A stretch of 64,000 nucleotides of DNA from Homoserinibacter gongjuensis (GTDB lineage Bacteria > Actinomycetota > Actinomycetes > Actinomycetales > Microbacteriaceae). The stretch covers positions 2,108,001-2,172,000 of the forward strand of contig NZ_BSVA01000001.1 in assembly GCF_030161875.1 (NCBI RefSeq), written 5' to 3'. The notes beneath the pieces are model-generated. The model was given only the letters and a program-made list of their open reading frames with translations. It did no database searches and was not told where the DNA came from. The position numbers were made by a program, and so were the translations under genes. Of this stretch, positions 36,486-46,316 are shown piece after piece; the first letter of the stretch is position 1, and each line of letters opens with the position of its first letter.

Positions 36486-38554
36486 TCATCCGTGCGTTCC
36501 CTCCGGCTCGGAGCCCTCGGCCCGGAACAGCAGCATCGACGTCGACGCCATCATGAGCTCGTCGCCCGGGCGGTGATCGCCCTGCACCTCGCTGATGTCG
36601 TCGTGGCCCGAATCCCACAGCAGCGTGTAGCGATCGACGCCCTCGTGCGCGGGCAGGCGCACCGACACCTCGGTCTCGAGGCCGTGCACGACGAGCAGGA
36701 TGCGGTTGAAGGGCTCCTCGACGGGGGTCGAGGCGGCGAGGTACTGCAGGGTGCGCTGCTCGGGCGAGTCCCAGTCCTCGATGCTCATCGTGGCGCCGTC
36801 CTTGTTGTACCAGTCCATCTGGCTGGCGCCCGGCGTCGTCTCCCCCAGCGTCCATAGCGCACGGGCCGCAGTGCGGGGTTCTCCCGACGTAGCCGGATCA
36901 GGGTCTTCACGACCTCGAAGAGGTCTTCCTGCCAGTCGCTGCGATCCCAGCTGAGCCAGGTGAGCTCGGAGTCGTGGCAGTAGGCGTTGTTGTTGCCGCG
37001 CTGGCTGCGTCCGAACTCGTCGCCCGCGGTCAGCATCGGCACGCCGGCCGAGAGCAGCAGCGTGCCGAGCAGGTTGCGCACCGCCTTGCGCCGGATGCGC
37101 CGCAGCTCGGGGTCGTCGCTCGGCCCCTCGACGCCGTGGTTGAAGGACTTGTTGTCGTTCGTGCCATCGCGGTTGTTCTCCCCGTTGCCGAGGTTGTGTT
37201 TGCGGTCGTAGGTCACGAGATCCGCCGCGGTGAAGCCGTCGTGCGCCGTCACGAAGTTCACGGATGCGAGCGGCCCGCGTTCGAGCGCGAACACGTGGTT
37301 GGAGCCCGCGAGCCGCCGCGCGAGCGAGCCGATCCCCTCACTCGCGGTGCCCATGGCGCGCGCCTGGGCGATGTCGCGCAACCAGAAGTTGCGCATGCGG
37401 TCGCGGTAGCCGTCGTTCCACTCCGACCAGCCGCGCGGGAAGTTGCCGACCTGCCAGCCGCCGAACCCGACATCCCACGGTTCGGCGATCATCTTGACGC
37501 CCTGCAGCGCGAGATCTTCGACGATGGCGCGCAGCAGCGGATGCTCGGGGTCGAAGGCGGCATCCGCGCCGCGTCCGAGGGTCGCGGCGAGGTCGAAGCG
37601 GAACCCGTCGACCTGCAGCTCCGTGGCCCAGTAGCGCAGCGAATCGAGCACGAGCCGCTGCGCCGCGGGCAGTGCGAAGTCGAGCGTGTTGCCGCAGCCA
37701 GTGGTGTCGATGTAGGTGCCGTCGGCGTCCTGCCGGTAGTAGCTCGCGTTGTCGATGCCGCGGAACGAGGTGGTCGGGCCCCCGCGGCCCTCCTCGGCGG
37801 TGTGGTTGTAGACCACGTCGAGGATCACCTCGAGACCTGCCTCGTGCAGCAGCTTGACCATGCCTTTGAACTCGCGCAGCACGGCATCCGGGCCCGCCTG
37901 TTGCGCCTCGCGCGTGGCGTAGGCGGCGTGCGGGGCGAAGAAGCCCAGGGTGTTGTAGCCCCAGTAGTTGACGAGACCCATCTTGGTGAGCCGCTGCTCC
38001 GACACGAACTGATGCACGGGCAGCAGCTCGACCGCGGTCACGCCGAGCTCGGTGAGGTAGGCGATCGTCGCCGGATGCGCGAGGCCGGCGTAGGTGCCGC
38101 GCAGCTGCTCGGGAACCTCCGGGTTCAGCCGGGTGAGTCCCTTCAGGTGCGCCTCGTAGATCACGGTGTGATCGAGCGGGATGCCGGGCCGCGTGGCGCC
38201 GCCCCAGTCGAAGTCGGTGTCGGGCACGGTGGCGCGCCACCCACCCTCGGGGGTGCGTGCGAGGCCGCGCGCGTACGGGTCGAGGAGGAGTCGCTCGGGG
38301 TCGAAGGCGTGGGTGGCGCCCTTCGGTCCGTCGACGCTGAGCGCGTAGTGGGTGCCCACACGGAGTGCGGGCGACGTGACGCTCCACACGTCGCCATCGC
38401 CGCGGGTGAGGGGAAGGCGCTCGGCGACCCAGTCGCTCTGGGGCTCGAGGATGCACAGCTCGATCGAGGTGGCGTTCGCGCTCCATACGCGCAGCTCGCC
38501 GCCGTCTGCGGTGAGGCGCACGCCGAGGTCGCGGATCGGGTCGGCGTGCGGCAT
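36486..38554 (-). CDS. glgX: glycogen debranching enzyme GlgX (one frame break)
   Basis: 689 residues once joined, ATG at 38554. GH13 isoamylase-type enzyme cutting alpha-1,6 branches of phosphorylase-trimmed glycogen. Landmarks: VIYEAHLKGLTRLNPEVP, DVVYNHTAEEG, nucleophile Asp in VDGFRFDLAATLGRG, acid Glu in KMIAEPWDVG and VNFVTAHDGFTAADLVTY. The break is at 36842-36846, where the plus strand has CCCCC; a sixth C gives RYGRWGETTPGASQMDWYN. A TAACCT box (minus strand, 38562-38567) lies seven bases before the ATG, implying a leaderless mRNA. Works with glgP in glucan breakdown. Confidence 0.93.
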
Positions 38555-38561
38555 GACGTCT

Positions 38562-38567
38562 AGGTTA
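38562..38567 (-). promoter_or_regulatory. -10 box TAACCT, leaderless start of glgX
   Basis: On the minus strand the hexamer ends seven bases before the ATG at 38554. Confidence 0.45.
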
Positions 38568-38621
38568 GGTGGTGCGCGCGGCGCTCTCGTCAAGGGGCCG
38601 TGCGCGGGCGAACGGAGGGGT

Positions 38622-39792
38622 ATGGCGGTCTACCTGGACCACGCCGCGACCTCGCCCATGCCGGATGAGGTGCTCGCCGCCTACACCGACGCGCTGCGGC
38701 TCGTGGGCAACCCTGCCTCGATCCACGGTGCGGGCCAGGCCGCGCGCGAGCTGCTCGAGTCGGGGCGCGAGGCGATCGCCCACGCGCTCGGCGCCGACCC
38801 CGTGGAGGTCGTGCTCACCAGCGGCGGCACCGAGTCGATCAACCTGGCCGTGAAGGGCATGTTCTGGGCCCGCAACGCGCACGCCCGGCGGCCCCGGATC
38901 ATCGCCCCCTCGGCGAGCACCACGCGACCCTCGACGCCGTCGAGTGGCTCGGCCGCCACGAGGACGCGCGCATCGATTGGGTCGAACTCGACGGCGAGGG
39001 CCGCATCCGCCTCGATGCGCTCGCGGCGGCGCTCGCGGTCGACCCCGACGAGGTCGCCCTCGTGACGGCCCTGTGGGCCAACAACGAGGTCGGCACGCTG
39101 CAGCCCGTGGCCGAGATCGTCGAGCTCGCGCACCGCTACGGCGTGCCCGTGCACCTCGACGCCGTCGCGGCGCTCGGGCAGGTGCCGATCGACGTGCACG
39201 CGGTGGGGGCGGATGCCGTGTCGGTCTCGGCGCACAAGGTCGGCGGCCCGGTCGGCATCGGTGCCCTCGTGCTCGCCCGTACGGCGACCGTCGAGCCGCT
39301 GCTGCACGGCGGCGATCAACAGCGCGGACGGTCCGGAACGCAGGATGCCGCGGGGGCCGCGGCGTTCGGTGTCGCTGCGGCGCGCGCGGTTGGCGAGCTG
39401 CCGCTGACCCGGGTGGCCGCCCTGCGCGACCGGCTCGTGGCGGGCGTGCTGGCCACGGTCGACGGTGCCGTGCTGCGCGGGGCGCCGGGGGAGGGGCGCC
39501 TGCCCGGCAACGCGCACTTCACCTTCGCGGGTGCCGACGGTGACGCGCTGCTCTACCTGCTCGACGCATCCGGAATCGCCGTCTCGACCGGCTCGGCGTG
39601 CCAGGCCGGCGTGCCCGAGCTCTCGCACGTGCTGCTGGCGATGGGCGTGCCCGAGGCGGAGGCGCGGGGGCGCTGCGCATCACACTCGGCCATGACACGA
39701 GCGACGCCGACATCGACGCGCTGCTCGCGGCCCTGCCGGACGCGGTCGCCCGCGCCCGCGCGGCCGCCTCCGCCTCCGCCTCCGCCTCCTGA
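38622..39792 (+). CDS. cysteine desulfurase, NifS/IscS type (two frame breaks)
   Basis: 390 residues once joined, ATG at 38622 with GGAGGGG upstream. PLP enzyme that takes sulfur from cysteine, for Fe-S clusters or tRNA thiolation. Marks: YLDHAATSPMP, GNPASIHGAGQAAR, VVLTSGGTESINLAVKG, the PLP Lys in VSAHKVGGPVGIGAL, and the catalytic Cys in VSTGSACQAG. Break 1 lies near 38905-38913 (one C or G missing before GEHHATLDAVEWL); break 2 at 39666-39670 (a sixth G gives ARGALRITLGHDTS). The tail is an Ala/Ser repeat (AAASASASAS). Given mnmA elsewhere in the window, tRNA thiolation is one likely use. Confidence 0.87.
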
Positions 39793-39795
39793 TCG

Positions 39796-39884
39796 TGTCG
39801 AAAATGCAGGAGTTCTCCGCGGGCTTCCGCCTGTTTACCGGCGCGCCGTCGCCGACACGCCCGAACTCTCCTGCATTTTCGACA
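39796..39884. repeat. 89-bp inverted-repeat element, copy A
   Basis: Bounded by perfect 17-bp inverted repeats TGTCGAAAATGCAGGAG / CTCCTGCATTTTCGACA with a GC-rich interior and no ORF. Its reverse complement aligns with copy B at 53331-53420 (shared ...GGAG-A-...GGGCGTGTCGG...), so this is a mobile or repeated unit, not a chance hairpin. It starts three bases behind the desulfurase stop. Confidence 0.8.
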
Positions 39885-39910
39885 TAGCAGGTCGGGGGAG
39901 AGCGGGGCGG

Positions 39911-40681
39911 TCAGCTCGCGGGGCCGTGGTAGCCGAGGCCGGAGCTGATGCGGTCGGCCGTCTCGATGACGATCCGGGCGAGCTCCGCCTCGCGCGTCTC
40001 GAGGTCGATCGTCGTGCGCGGCCCCGAGATCGAGATGGCGGCGACGATGCGCCCGAGCTGATCGAGGATGGGGGCCGCGACCGAGGCGCGACCGAGCACG
40101 AACTCCTCGACCTCGGTGGCGTAGCCGCGGCGCGCGGCGAGTGCCGCCTCGCGCTCGAGGGCGAGCGGATCCGTGATGGTGGCCTCGGTGAAGGCCGTGA
40201 GCGGTAGCAGCGCACGGCGCGCCGCGGCGCTGAAGCCGGGCAGGGTCGACTTGCCGATGCTCGTGGCGTGGATGGGCACGCGCTGCCCCATGAGGGTGTG
40301 CGACTTGGGCGAGTTGCGGCCCTCGAAGTGGCACAGGTAGACGAGCTCCGTTCCGCGCAGCATGGCGATGTTGACGCCGAGCCCCAGTTCGGATGCCAGA
40401 TTCTGCGCGATCTGCCTGCCCACCCGGTGCACGGGGTTCTGGTTGATGGCGACGCCGGCGAGGGTCAGCAGTTCGGAGCCGAGGAAGTAGAGCGTCGTGA
40501 TGGGGTCGCGCTCCACGAGCCCCGCGGTCTCGAGCGTCGCGAGCAGCCGCGAGGCGGTCGACTGCGTGATGCCGGCGGCCTGCGCGACGTCGCCCACCCG
40601 GCGCGGCTGCCCGTCGGCGAACGATTCGAGCACGGCAACCGCCTTCTCGACGCTCTGATTGGTGCTCTTGTCGGATGCCAT
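39911..40681 (-). CDS. IclR-family transcriptional regulator
   Basis: 256 residues, intact, GAAGGAC before the ATG. N-terminal winged helix (SVEKAVAVLESFADGQPRRVGDVAQAAGITQSTASRLLATLETAGLVERD) and the C-terminal IclR effector-binding domain (RGTELVYLCHFEGRNS, VPIHATSIGKSTLPGFS, ISGPRTTID). It is divergent from the ABC/glycosidase locus starting at 40812 and very probably regulates it in response to a sugar-derived ligand. A nested dyad at 40747-40783 is a good operator candidate. Confidence 0.9.
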   Translation of the reverse strand: MASDKSTNQSVEKAVAVLESFADGQPRRVGDVAQAAGITQSTASRLLATLETAGLVERDPITTLYFLGSELLTLAGVAINQNPVHRVGRQIAQNLASELGLGVNIAMLRGTELVYLCHFEGRNSPKSHTLMGQRVPIHATSIGKSTLPGFSAAARRALLPLTAFTEATITDPLALEREAALAARRGYATEVEEFVLGRASVAAPILDQLGRIVAAISISGPRTTIDLETREAELARIVIETADRISSGLGYHGPAS

Positions 40682-40746
40682 CGGGTGTCCTTCGTAGGGG
40701 GCAGCGCGGAACAGACGACCGCAACATCCGGCCGTCTATTCACATA

Positions 40747-40783
40747 GTGCATGAGACTTGCGCGATATGGCAAGCCTGTGCAC
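40747..40783. promoter_or_regulatory. nested dyad, candidate IclR operator
   Basis: GTGCA-n5-CTTGC-n8-GCAAG-n4-TGCAC: two nested inverted repeats in the 130-base divergent region between the IclR gene and the first permease gene. Position and symmetry suit an IclR-type site; binding is inferred. Confidence 0.5.
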
Positions 40784-40811
40784 GATTGCAGCACACACCC
40801 GAAGGACGACG

Positions 40812-41754
40812 ATGACCTCACCCTCTGTGCGCGGCGCCGCCCGACCCGACCGGCAGCGCCGCGGAACCCCGCTCTCGGAGCGCGCCTTCCTCGCGTTCCT
40901 GCTGGCACCCGGCGTCGTACTGCTCTGCGCGGTCGTGCTGTATCCGCTCATCCGCTCCCTGATCTCGGCGTTCTTCGACGAGAGCCTCCTGTTCCCGGGC
41001 ATGACGTTTGTCGGTCTCGAGAACGTGCTCGATGTGCTCCGCGAGGACTTCCTGCGCCTCACCTACCAGACGCTCATCTTCACCGTCGGCTCGACGGTCT
41101 TCCCGTTCCTCATCGGCCTCGCCCTCGCGCTCGTGCTCAACCAGCGCTTCCGGGGCCAGTCGTACCTGCGCGGCGCGTTCCTCATCCCGTGGCTCATCCC
41201 GGGTGTCGTCGTGTCGTTCCTGTGGATGTGGATCTTCGACGCCAACTACGGCGTGCTCAACGGCATCCTCATGAGCACGGGCCTCACCGACTCGCCGATC
41301 GCGTGGCTCTTCCAGACCGACACCGCACGCGGCGCGCTCATCTTGGCCAAGACCTGGAACTCGTTCCCCTGGATCATGGTCATGCTGCTCGCGGGCCTGC
41401 AGACGGTCCCCGGCGAGCTGCACGAGGCGGCCGCCATGGACGGCGCCGGCGTGGTGCGCCGATTCTTCGCCGTGACCTGGCCGCACATCCGCGGTGTCGC
41501 CGGCCTCGTCGTGCTGCTCGAGTTCATCTGGAACTTCCAGCACTTCGACATGATCTTCGTGCTCACCGGGGAGGCCCCGCAGGTACCACCGCGACCTTCG
41601 CCACCGAGGTGTACGAGACGGCGTTCAAGGGATACGACCTCGGTCACGCGGGCGCCCTCGGCCTGCTGTGGATGGTGCTGCTCACGGCGCTCACCGTCGT
41701 GTACGTGTGGCTCTCCGAGCGCAGCGAGACCTCTGAGAAGGAGCGGCCCGATGA
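40812..41754 (+). CDS. ABC sugar permease, MalF-type (two frame breaks)
   Basis: 314 residues once joined, ATG at 40812 with GAAGGACGACG upstream. Binding-protein-dependent permease with six helices: N-terminal LAFLLAPGVVLLCAVVLYPLIRSL, then the EAA loop ELHEAAAMDGAGVVRRFFAVTWPHI that contacts the ATPase. Break 1 at 41568-41571 (ACCGGGGAGGCC needs one G: LTGGGPAGTTATFATEVYETAF, the usual MalF-type segment). Break 2 near 41741-41746 (GGAGCGGCC needs one G) puts a TGA at 41752-41754 overlapping the next ATG (ATGA). Without both corrections this gene would appear fused to its neighbour. Confidence 0.85.
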
Positions 41755-42638
41755 CCGCCGTCGAGGCACGGGTGCTCGCGAGCGCCTCTTCAGCGCCCCA
41801 GGGCAGCGGCCGCCGCAAGGGACGCATCCGCTGGGGAACCTGGATCACGCTCGTCCTGATCGCGCTGTTCACCTTCGCGCCCATCTACTGGCTGCTCGTC
41901 ACCTCGCTCACCCCCACCGATCAGGTGTTCCGCTTCCCGCCGACCCTGTGGCCGAGCGAGATCACCCTCGAGCACTACGGCGAGGTGCTCGGCAACCCCG
42001 CGATCTTCGGGTACCTGCGCAACAGCGTGATCGTGTCGGTCATCACGGCGGTGCTCTCGGTGGTCGTCTCGATGTACATGGGCTTCGCGTTCTCGAAGTA
42101 CCGCTTCGCCGGCCGCAAGTCGCTCATGTACTTCGTGCTCTCGAGCCAGATGTTCCCGCAGGCGCTGCTGCTCGTGACGCTCTACCTGGTGTTCGCGCAG
42201 TTCGGTCTGCTCAACACCTATCTCGCACTCATCATCTCGTTCACGACGTTCACGCTGCCGCTGTGCGTGTGGATGCTGAAGGGCTTCTTCGATGCGCTCC
42301 CCGACGACCTCATCGAGGCGGCGCGCATCGACGGCGCGGGTCCGTGGCGGATCTTCCACTCGGTGATCCTGCCGCTCGCGGCCCCCGGCCTCATCGCATC
42401 CGGCCTGTTCGCCTTCGTGCGCGGCTGGAACGACTTCATCTTCGCGCTCACCCTCGCGGGCCCCGACAAGCAGACGCTGCCGCCGGGACTCGTGAACACC
42501 TTCATCAGCGAGGCCAGCACCTCGTGGCCGGCGCTCATGGCCGCATCGCTGCTCGTGTCGGTGCCGGTGTGCGTGGCCTTCATCCTCCTCCAGCGCTTCC
42601 TCGTCGGCGGTCTGACCGCCGGCGCTGTGAAGGGCTGA
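41751..42638 (+). CDS. ABC sugar permease, MalG-type
   Basis: 295 residues, intact, start overlapping the first permease stop (ATGA). Six predicted helices, an N-terminal cytoplasmic tail (SSAPQGSGRRKGRIRWG), the KYRFAGRKSLMYFVLSSQMFPQALLLVTLY region and the EAA loop DLIEAARIDGAGPWRIFHSVILPLAAPGL. Pairs with the preceding permease to form the import channel. No ATPase gene is nearby; as in many actinobacteria a shared MsiK-type ATPase elsewhere could energise it (inference). Confidence 0.92.
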   Translation: MTAVEARVLASASSAPQGSGRRKGRIRWGTWITLVLIALFTFAPIYWLLVTSLTPTDQVFRFPPTLWPSEITLEHYGEVLGNPAIFGYLRNSVIVSVITAVLSVVVSMYMGFAFSKYRFAGRKSLMYFVLSSQMFPQALLLVTLYLVFAQFGLLNTYLALIISFTTFTLPLCVWMLKGFFDALPDDLIEAARIDGAGPWRIFHSVILPLAAPGLIASGLFAFVRGWNDFIFALTLAGPDKQTLPPGLVNTFISEASTSWPALMAASLLVSVPVCVAFILLQRFLVGGLTAGAVKG

Positions 42639-42685
42639 TTCCCTCCCGCAACACCCATCCCCAATCACATGTTCGAAGGAGAATC

Positions 42686-43969
42686 ATGACGATCGAACTC
42701 TCCCGCCGCGACCTTCTGCGGTACTCGGCTATCGGTATCGGCGGCGCCGCGTTGTTCGGCCTCGCCGGCTGCGCGCCGACGGGTTCACCCAACGCGCCGT
42801 CGACCGGCGGCACCGCGACCGACTTCGCGTTCGGCTCGTGGGGCCTGTCGGAAGACGCCACGAAGCCCGTGCTCGAAGCAGCCGTCGACGGCTTCGCGAG
42901 CTCGAAGAAGGTCGACTGGACGCCCGTCACCTACCCCTACAACGACTACCTGAACCAGCTCACCCTGCAGGTGCGTGGCGGGCAGTTCGCGGGTGCGGCT
43001 CAGCTCGATGTGGCCTGGATCTCGGCGCTCGCCGCACTCGGCAAGCTCACCGACCTCTCGAGCCTCACCACGGGTCGCGGCTACACGAGCGCCGGGCTCG
43101 GTGCGGGCAAGGTCGACGGCACGCAGTACGGCCTGCCGTGGACCATCGGTGCGATCGGCCCGGTGGCCAACCAGGAGCTCTTCGACAAGGCCGGCGCCTC
43201 GCTCGAGCCGCAGACCATCGAGGAGTTCGAGGAGGGCCTGCGCGCCCTCAAGGGCATCGGCGTGATCCCCTACGCCGCGTCGACCAAGGCCGCCCAGCTG
43301 AAGGACATCTTCGTCTGGATGCAGACCTTCGGCTCGCCGATCATCGAAGACGGCAAGACGACCGTCGGCGACGAGGCCTCCATCAAGGCCGTCGAGTGGT
43401 ACAAGAAGCTCTTCGACGAGGGCCTCATCGCCCCCGACGTGGACCGTGCGGGCGCGCGCACGCTGTTCGCCCAGGCGGCGACGGCGCTCTACGACGACGC
43501 GCCGGTCGGCAAGGCGGGCGTCGTCGCCCAGTCGCCCGACAGCGGCTTCGGCGACAAGATGACGTCGATGGCGCGCCCGGTGCTCAAGTCGGGCGACACC
43601 CCGCAGCACGTGCTCTGGGGCCACCTCGTCGTCGTGGTCGACGGCGAAGGAGCCGGCACCGCCGCCGAGTTCGCCCAGTGGCTCACGAGCGACGAGGAGC
43701 AGACCGTCTCGTACTTCGAGGCCCTCGGCCTGCCGCCGACCACGGATGCCGCACTCGCCTCCGACGCGGTCGCCTCGAACACCTTCGTGAGCGACTTCAC
43801 CTCGCGCGTCACCTCGACCGCGACGCCGAGCCCGCTGTGGGTCTACCCCGGCTACGCGCAGATGGAGACCGCCGTCGCCGAGCAGGTGCAGGCCGTGCTC
43901 ATCGGGCAGTCGTCGGCAGCCGACGCCATGAAGAGCGCCGGCTCCACGATCGCCGGTCTCATCGGCTGA
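42686..43969 (+). CDS. ABC sugar-binding protein with Tat-type lipoprotein signal
   Basis: 427 residues, intact, AGGAG eight bases before the ATG at 42686. The N-terminus SRRDLLRYSAIGIGGAALFGLAGCAP combines a twin-arginine motif with a lipobox (LAGC), so it is probably exported folded and lipid-anchored. The rest is a family-1 solute-binding protein (DFAFGSWGLSEDATKPVLEAAVDGFA, LDVAWISALAALGKLTDLSS, YGLPWTIGAIGPVANQELFDKAGA). It delivers a carbohydrate to the two permeases upstream. Ligand not predictable. Confidence 0.9.
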   Translation: MTIELSRRDLLRYSAIGIGGAALFGLAGCAPTGSPNAPSTGGTATDFAFGSWGLSEDATKPVLEAAVDGFASSKKVDWTPVTYPYNDYLNQLTLQVRGGQFAGAAQLDVAWISALAALGKLTDLSSLTTGRGYTSAGLGAGKVDGTQYGLPWTIGAIGPVANQELFDKAGASLEPQTIEEFEEGLRALKGIGVIPYAASTKAAQLKDIFVWMQTFGSPIIEDGKTTVGDEASIKAVEWYKKLFDEGLIAPDVDRAGARTLFAQAATALYDDAPVGKAGVVAQSPDSGFGDKMTSMARPVLKSGDTPQHVLWGHLVVVVDGEGAGTAAEFAQWLTSDEEQTVSYFEALGLPPTTDAALASDAVASNTFVSDFTSRVTSTATPSPLWVYPGYAQMETAVAEQVQAVLIGQSSAADAMKSAGSTIAGLIG

Positions 43970-44016
43970 CCTCGCATCCGCCCCGCCCACCCTCACCCGT
44001 ACTGACACAGGACACC

Positions 44017-46274
44017 ATGCGCACTCAGACCATCGACTCGGACATCACCGTCATCGGGGAGGTCTCGCCGGCGTCTGCGCTGCCATCAGCGCAGCCAGAC
44101 TCGGCAAGACCGTCGCCCTGATCGGAAACCGGCCGGTGCTCGGAGGCAACTCGTCTTCGGAAGTGCGGGTGTGGGTGGTCGGGGCGACCGCCCACGGCAT
44201 CCAGCGCTTCGCCCGCGAGAGCGGCGTGATCGGCGAGCTCTACGTCGAGAACCAGTACCGCAACCCGGAGGGCAACCCCGTCATCTGGGACGAGGTCGTG
44301 ATGGATGCCGTGCGGGCCGAGCCGAACATCCGGCTGTTCCTCAACACGGATGTGCGCGAGGTCGACGCGGCCGACATCGAGGGCGAGCGCGTCGTGACGG
44401 GTGTGCGCGGCTGGACGATGGGCTCCGAGATCTGGACCGAGTTCACGAGCCCCTACTTCATCGACGCCTCGGGTGACGGGCTCATCGGGCACCTCGCCGG
44501 CGCCGAGTACCGCCTGGGACGTGAGGCCCGCAGCGAGTTCGACGAGTCGTGGGCGCCCGACGAAGCAGACGAGAAGTTCCTCGGCTCCACGATCCTCTTC
44601 TACACGAAGGACCTCGGCCGCCCGGTCAAGTTCGTGCCACCGAACTCGGCCAAGGACATCACCCAGACCCCGATCCCCGACTCGCGCATCCTGCGCAGCG
44701 GCGACTCGGGCGCGCACTACTGGTGGATCGAGTACGGCGGCGAACTCGACATCGTGCACGACAACGAGGAGATCCGCGACGAACTGCGCTCGGTGATCTT
44801 CGGCATCTGGGACTACATCAAGAACTCAGGCAAGTTCGACGCCGAGACGCTCGATCTCGAGTGGGTCGGCTCGCTGCCCGGCAAGCGCGAGTACCGCCGT
44901 TTCGTCGGCGACCACGTGCTCACCCAGAACGACATCCTCGAGCAGACCGAGTTCGACGACGCCGTCGCCTTCGGTGGCTGGTCGATCGACCTGCACCCCG
45001 TCGAGGGTATGTACGCGACCGAACCGGGAGCGCACCAGCGCTACTCGAACGGCATCTACGGCATCCCGTTCCGCAGCTACTACTCCCGCAACGTCGCCAA
45101 CCTGCTGCTCGCGGGCCGCGACATCTCGGCGAGCCACGTCGCCTTCGGCTCCTCGCGCGTCATGGCGACCTGCGCGGCCGGCGGCGAGGCCGCGGGCACG
45201 GGCGCCTCGTTCGCCCTCGACCTCGGGGTGCGCCCGCGTGCGATCGCCGAGCACCACGCGTCCGAGCTGCGCCAGTTGCTGCTGCGGCAGGACGCATCCG
45301 TCTTCGGCGTGCGCAACGAGGATCCGGACGACCTCGCCCTGCGCGCGACCGTCACCGCCTCGAGCGAGGCGACCTCGATCGATCCCGCGGTCTTCGCCCC
45401 CGGCGGCGAGGACCAGCTGCTGCCGCTCACGCGCGACGTCGGCCTGCTGGTGCCCGTCGACCCGCACCTCGACGCCGTCGAACTGCTCATGCGGGTGCCC
45501 GCGGATGCCGAACTCACGGTGTCGCTGTGGACCACGGGGCAGCGTCAGAACGCGGTGCCGATCGACCAGCGCCTAACCACGCGGGTCGCGGTCATCGGAT
45601 CGCCCGAACCCCAGTGGGTGCGCGTTCCCCTGGACTGGCACCCCGAGCACCCGGAGAGCGTGGTCGTCGTGGTCGAGGCGCAGGAGGGCGCAGAACTCGT
45701 CTACCGCGCGACCCAGGTGCCCGGGGTGCTGACGCTCGTGCACGACCCGCAGGCCGACGGCGACGCCAACGTCGAGGTCGACGAGTCCGAGGCGCTCATC
45801 GCCTGGCCCGCGTTCCCGATGCGCGGACGCACCGTGCGCGCACGACTCGAGCCCGCCACGGAGGCGTTCGCCGCCGCCAAGGCCGTCGGCGGCTACCAGC
45901 GCTACTACGGCGGTCCGCAACTCTGGGCGTCGGAGCCGATCGCGGCCGACAACCCGCAGCAACTGCGGCTCGAGTGGGACGAGCCCGTCGAGCTGCAGTG
46001 CCTGCGTGTCGTGTTCGACGACGACCAGGACGTCGAGCTCAACACCCTGCACCACCACCGCACCCCCGACGAGGTGTTCCCCGAGCTCGTGCGCGACTAC
46101 GTGCTCGAGGTGCGCCGCGACGGCGAGTGGATGGAGGTGGCCCGCGTGGTCGAGAACCGTCGTCGTCAGCGCGTGCACGAGTTCGACCCGATCACGACGG
46201 ATGCCGCGCGCATCCGTGTGCTCGCCACCAACGGAGCGGGACAAGCCCGCGTCGTCTCGCTTCGGGCTTACTGA
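44017..46274 (+). CDS. FAD-dependent oxidoreductase (FAD_oxidored type) with C-terminal beta domains (one frame break)
   Basis: 752 residues once joined, ATG at 44017. The Rossmann start is DITVIGGGLAGVCAAISAARLGKTVALIG, then RPVLGGNSSSEVRVW and the late dinucleotide motif NLLLAGRDISASHVAFGSSRVMATCAAGGEAAG. This matches the FAD_oxidored family found in many polysaccharide-use operons, often of unknown reaction. Residues beyond 420 form two beta-sandwich parts (LLVPVDPHLDAVELLMRVPADAEL..., LQCLRVVFDDDQDVELNTLHHH), probably carbohydrate-binding-like. The break is at 44056-44059 (ATCGGGGAGG needs one G), inside the GxGxxG motif. A paralogue lies at 61131. Confidence 0.85.
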
Positions 46275-46316
46275 CCCGCCCGACGCTCACCCGGTAGCTG
46301 ATCGAAGGAGATCACG

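Noticed and set aside
40758-42638. Apparent 626-residue fusion of two ABC permeases
   Set aside because: The fusion arises only because two single-base losses shift the first permease into the frame of the second; restoring them gives two normal permeases with an ATGA overlap.
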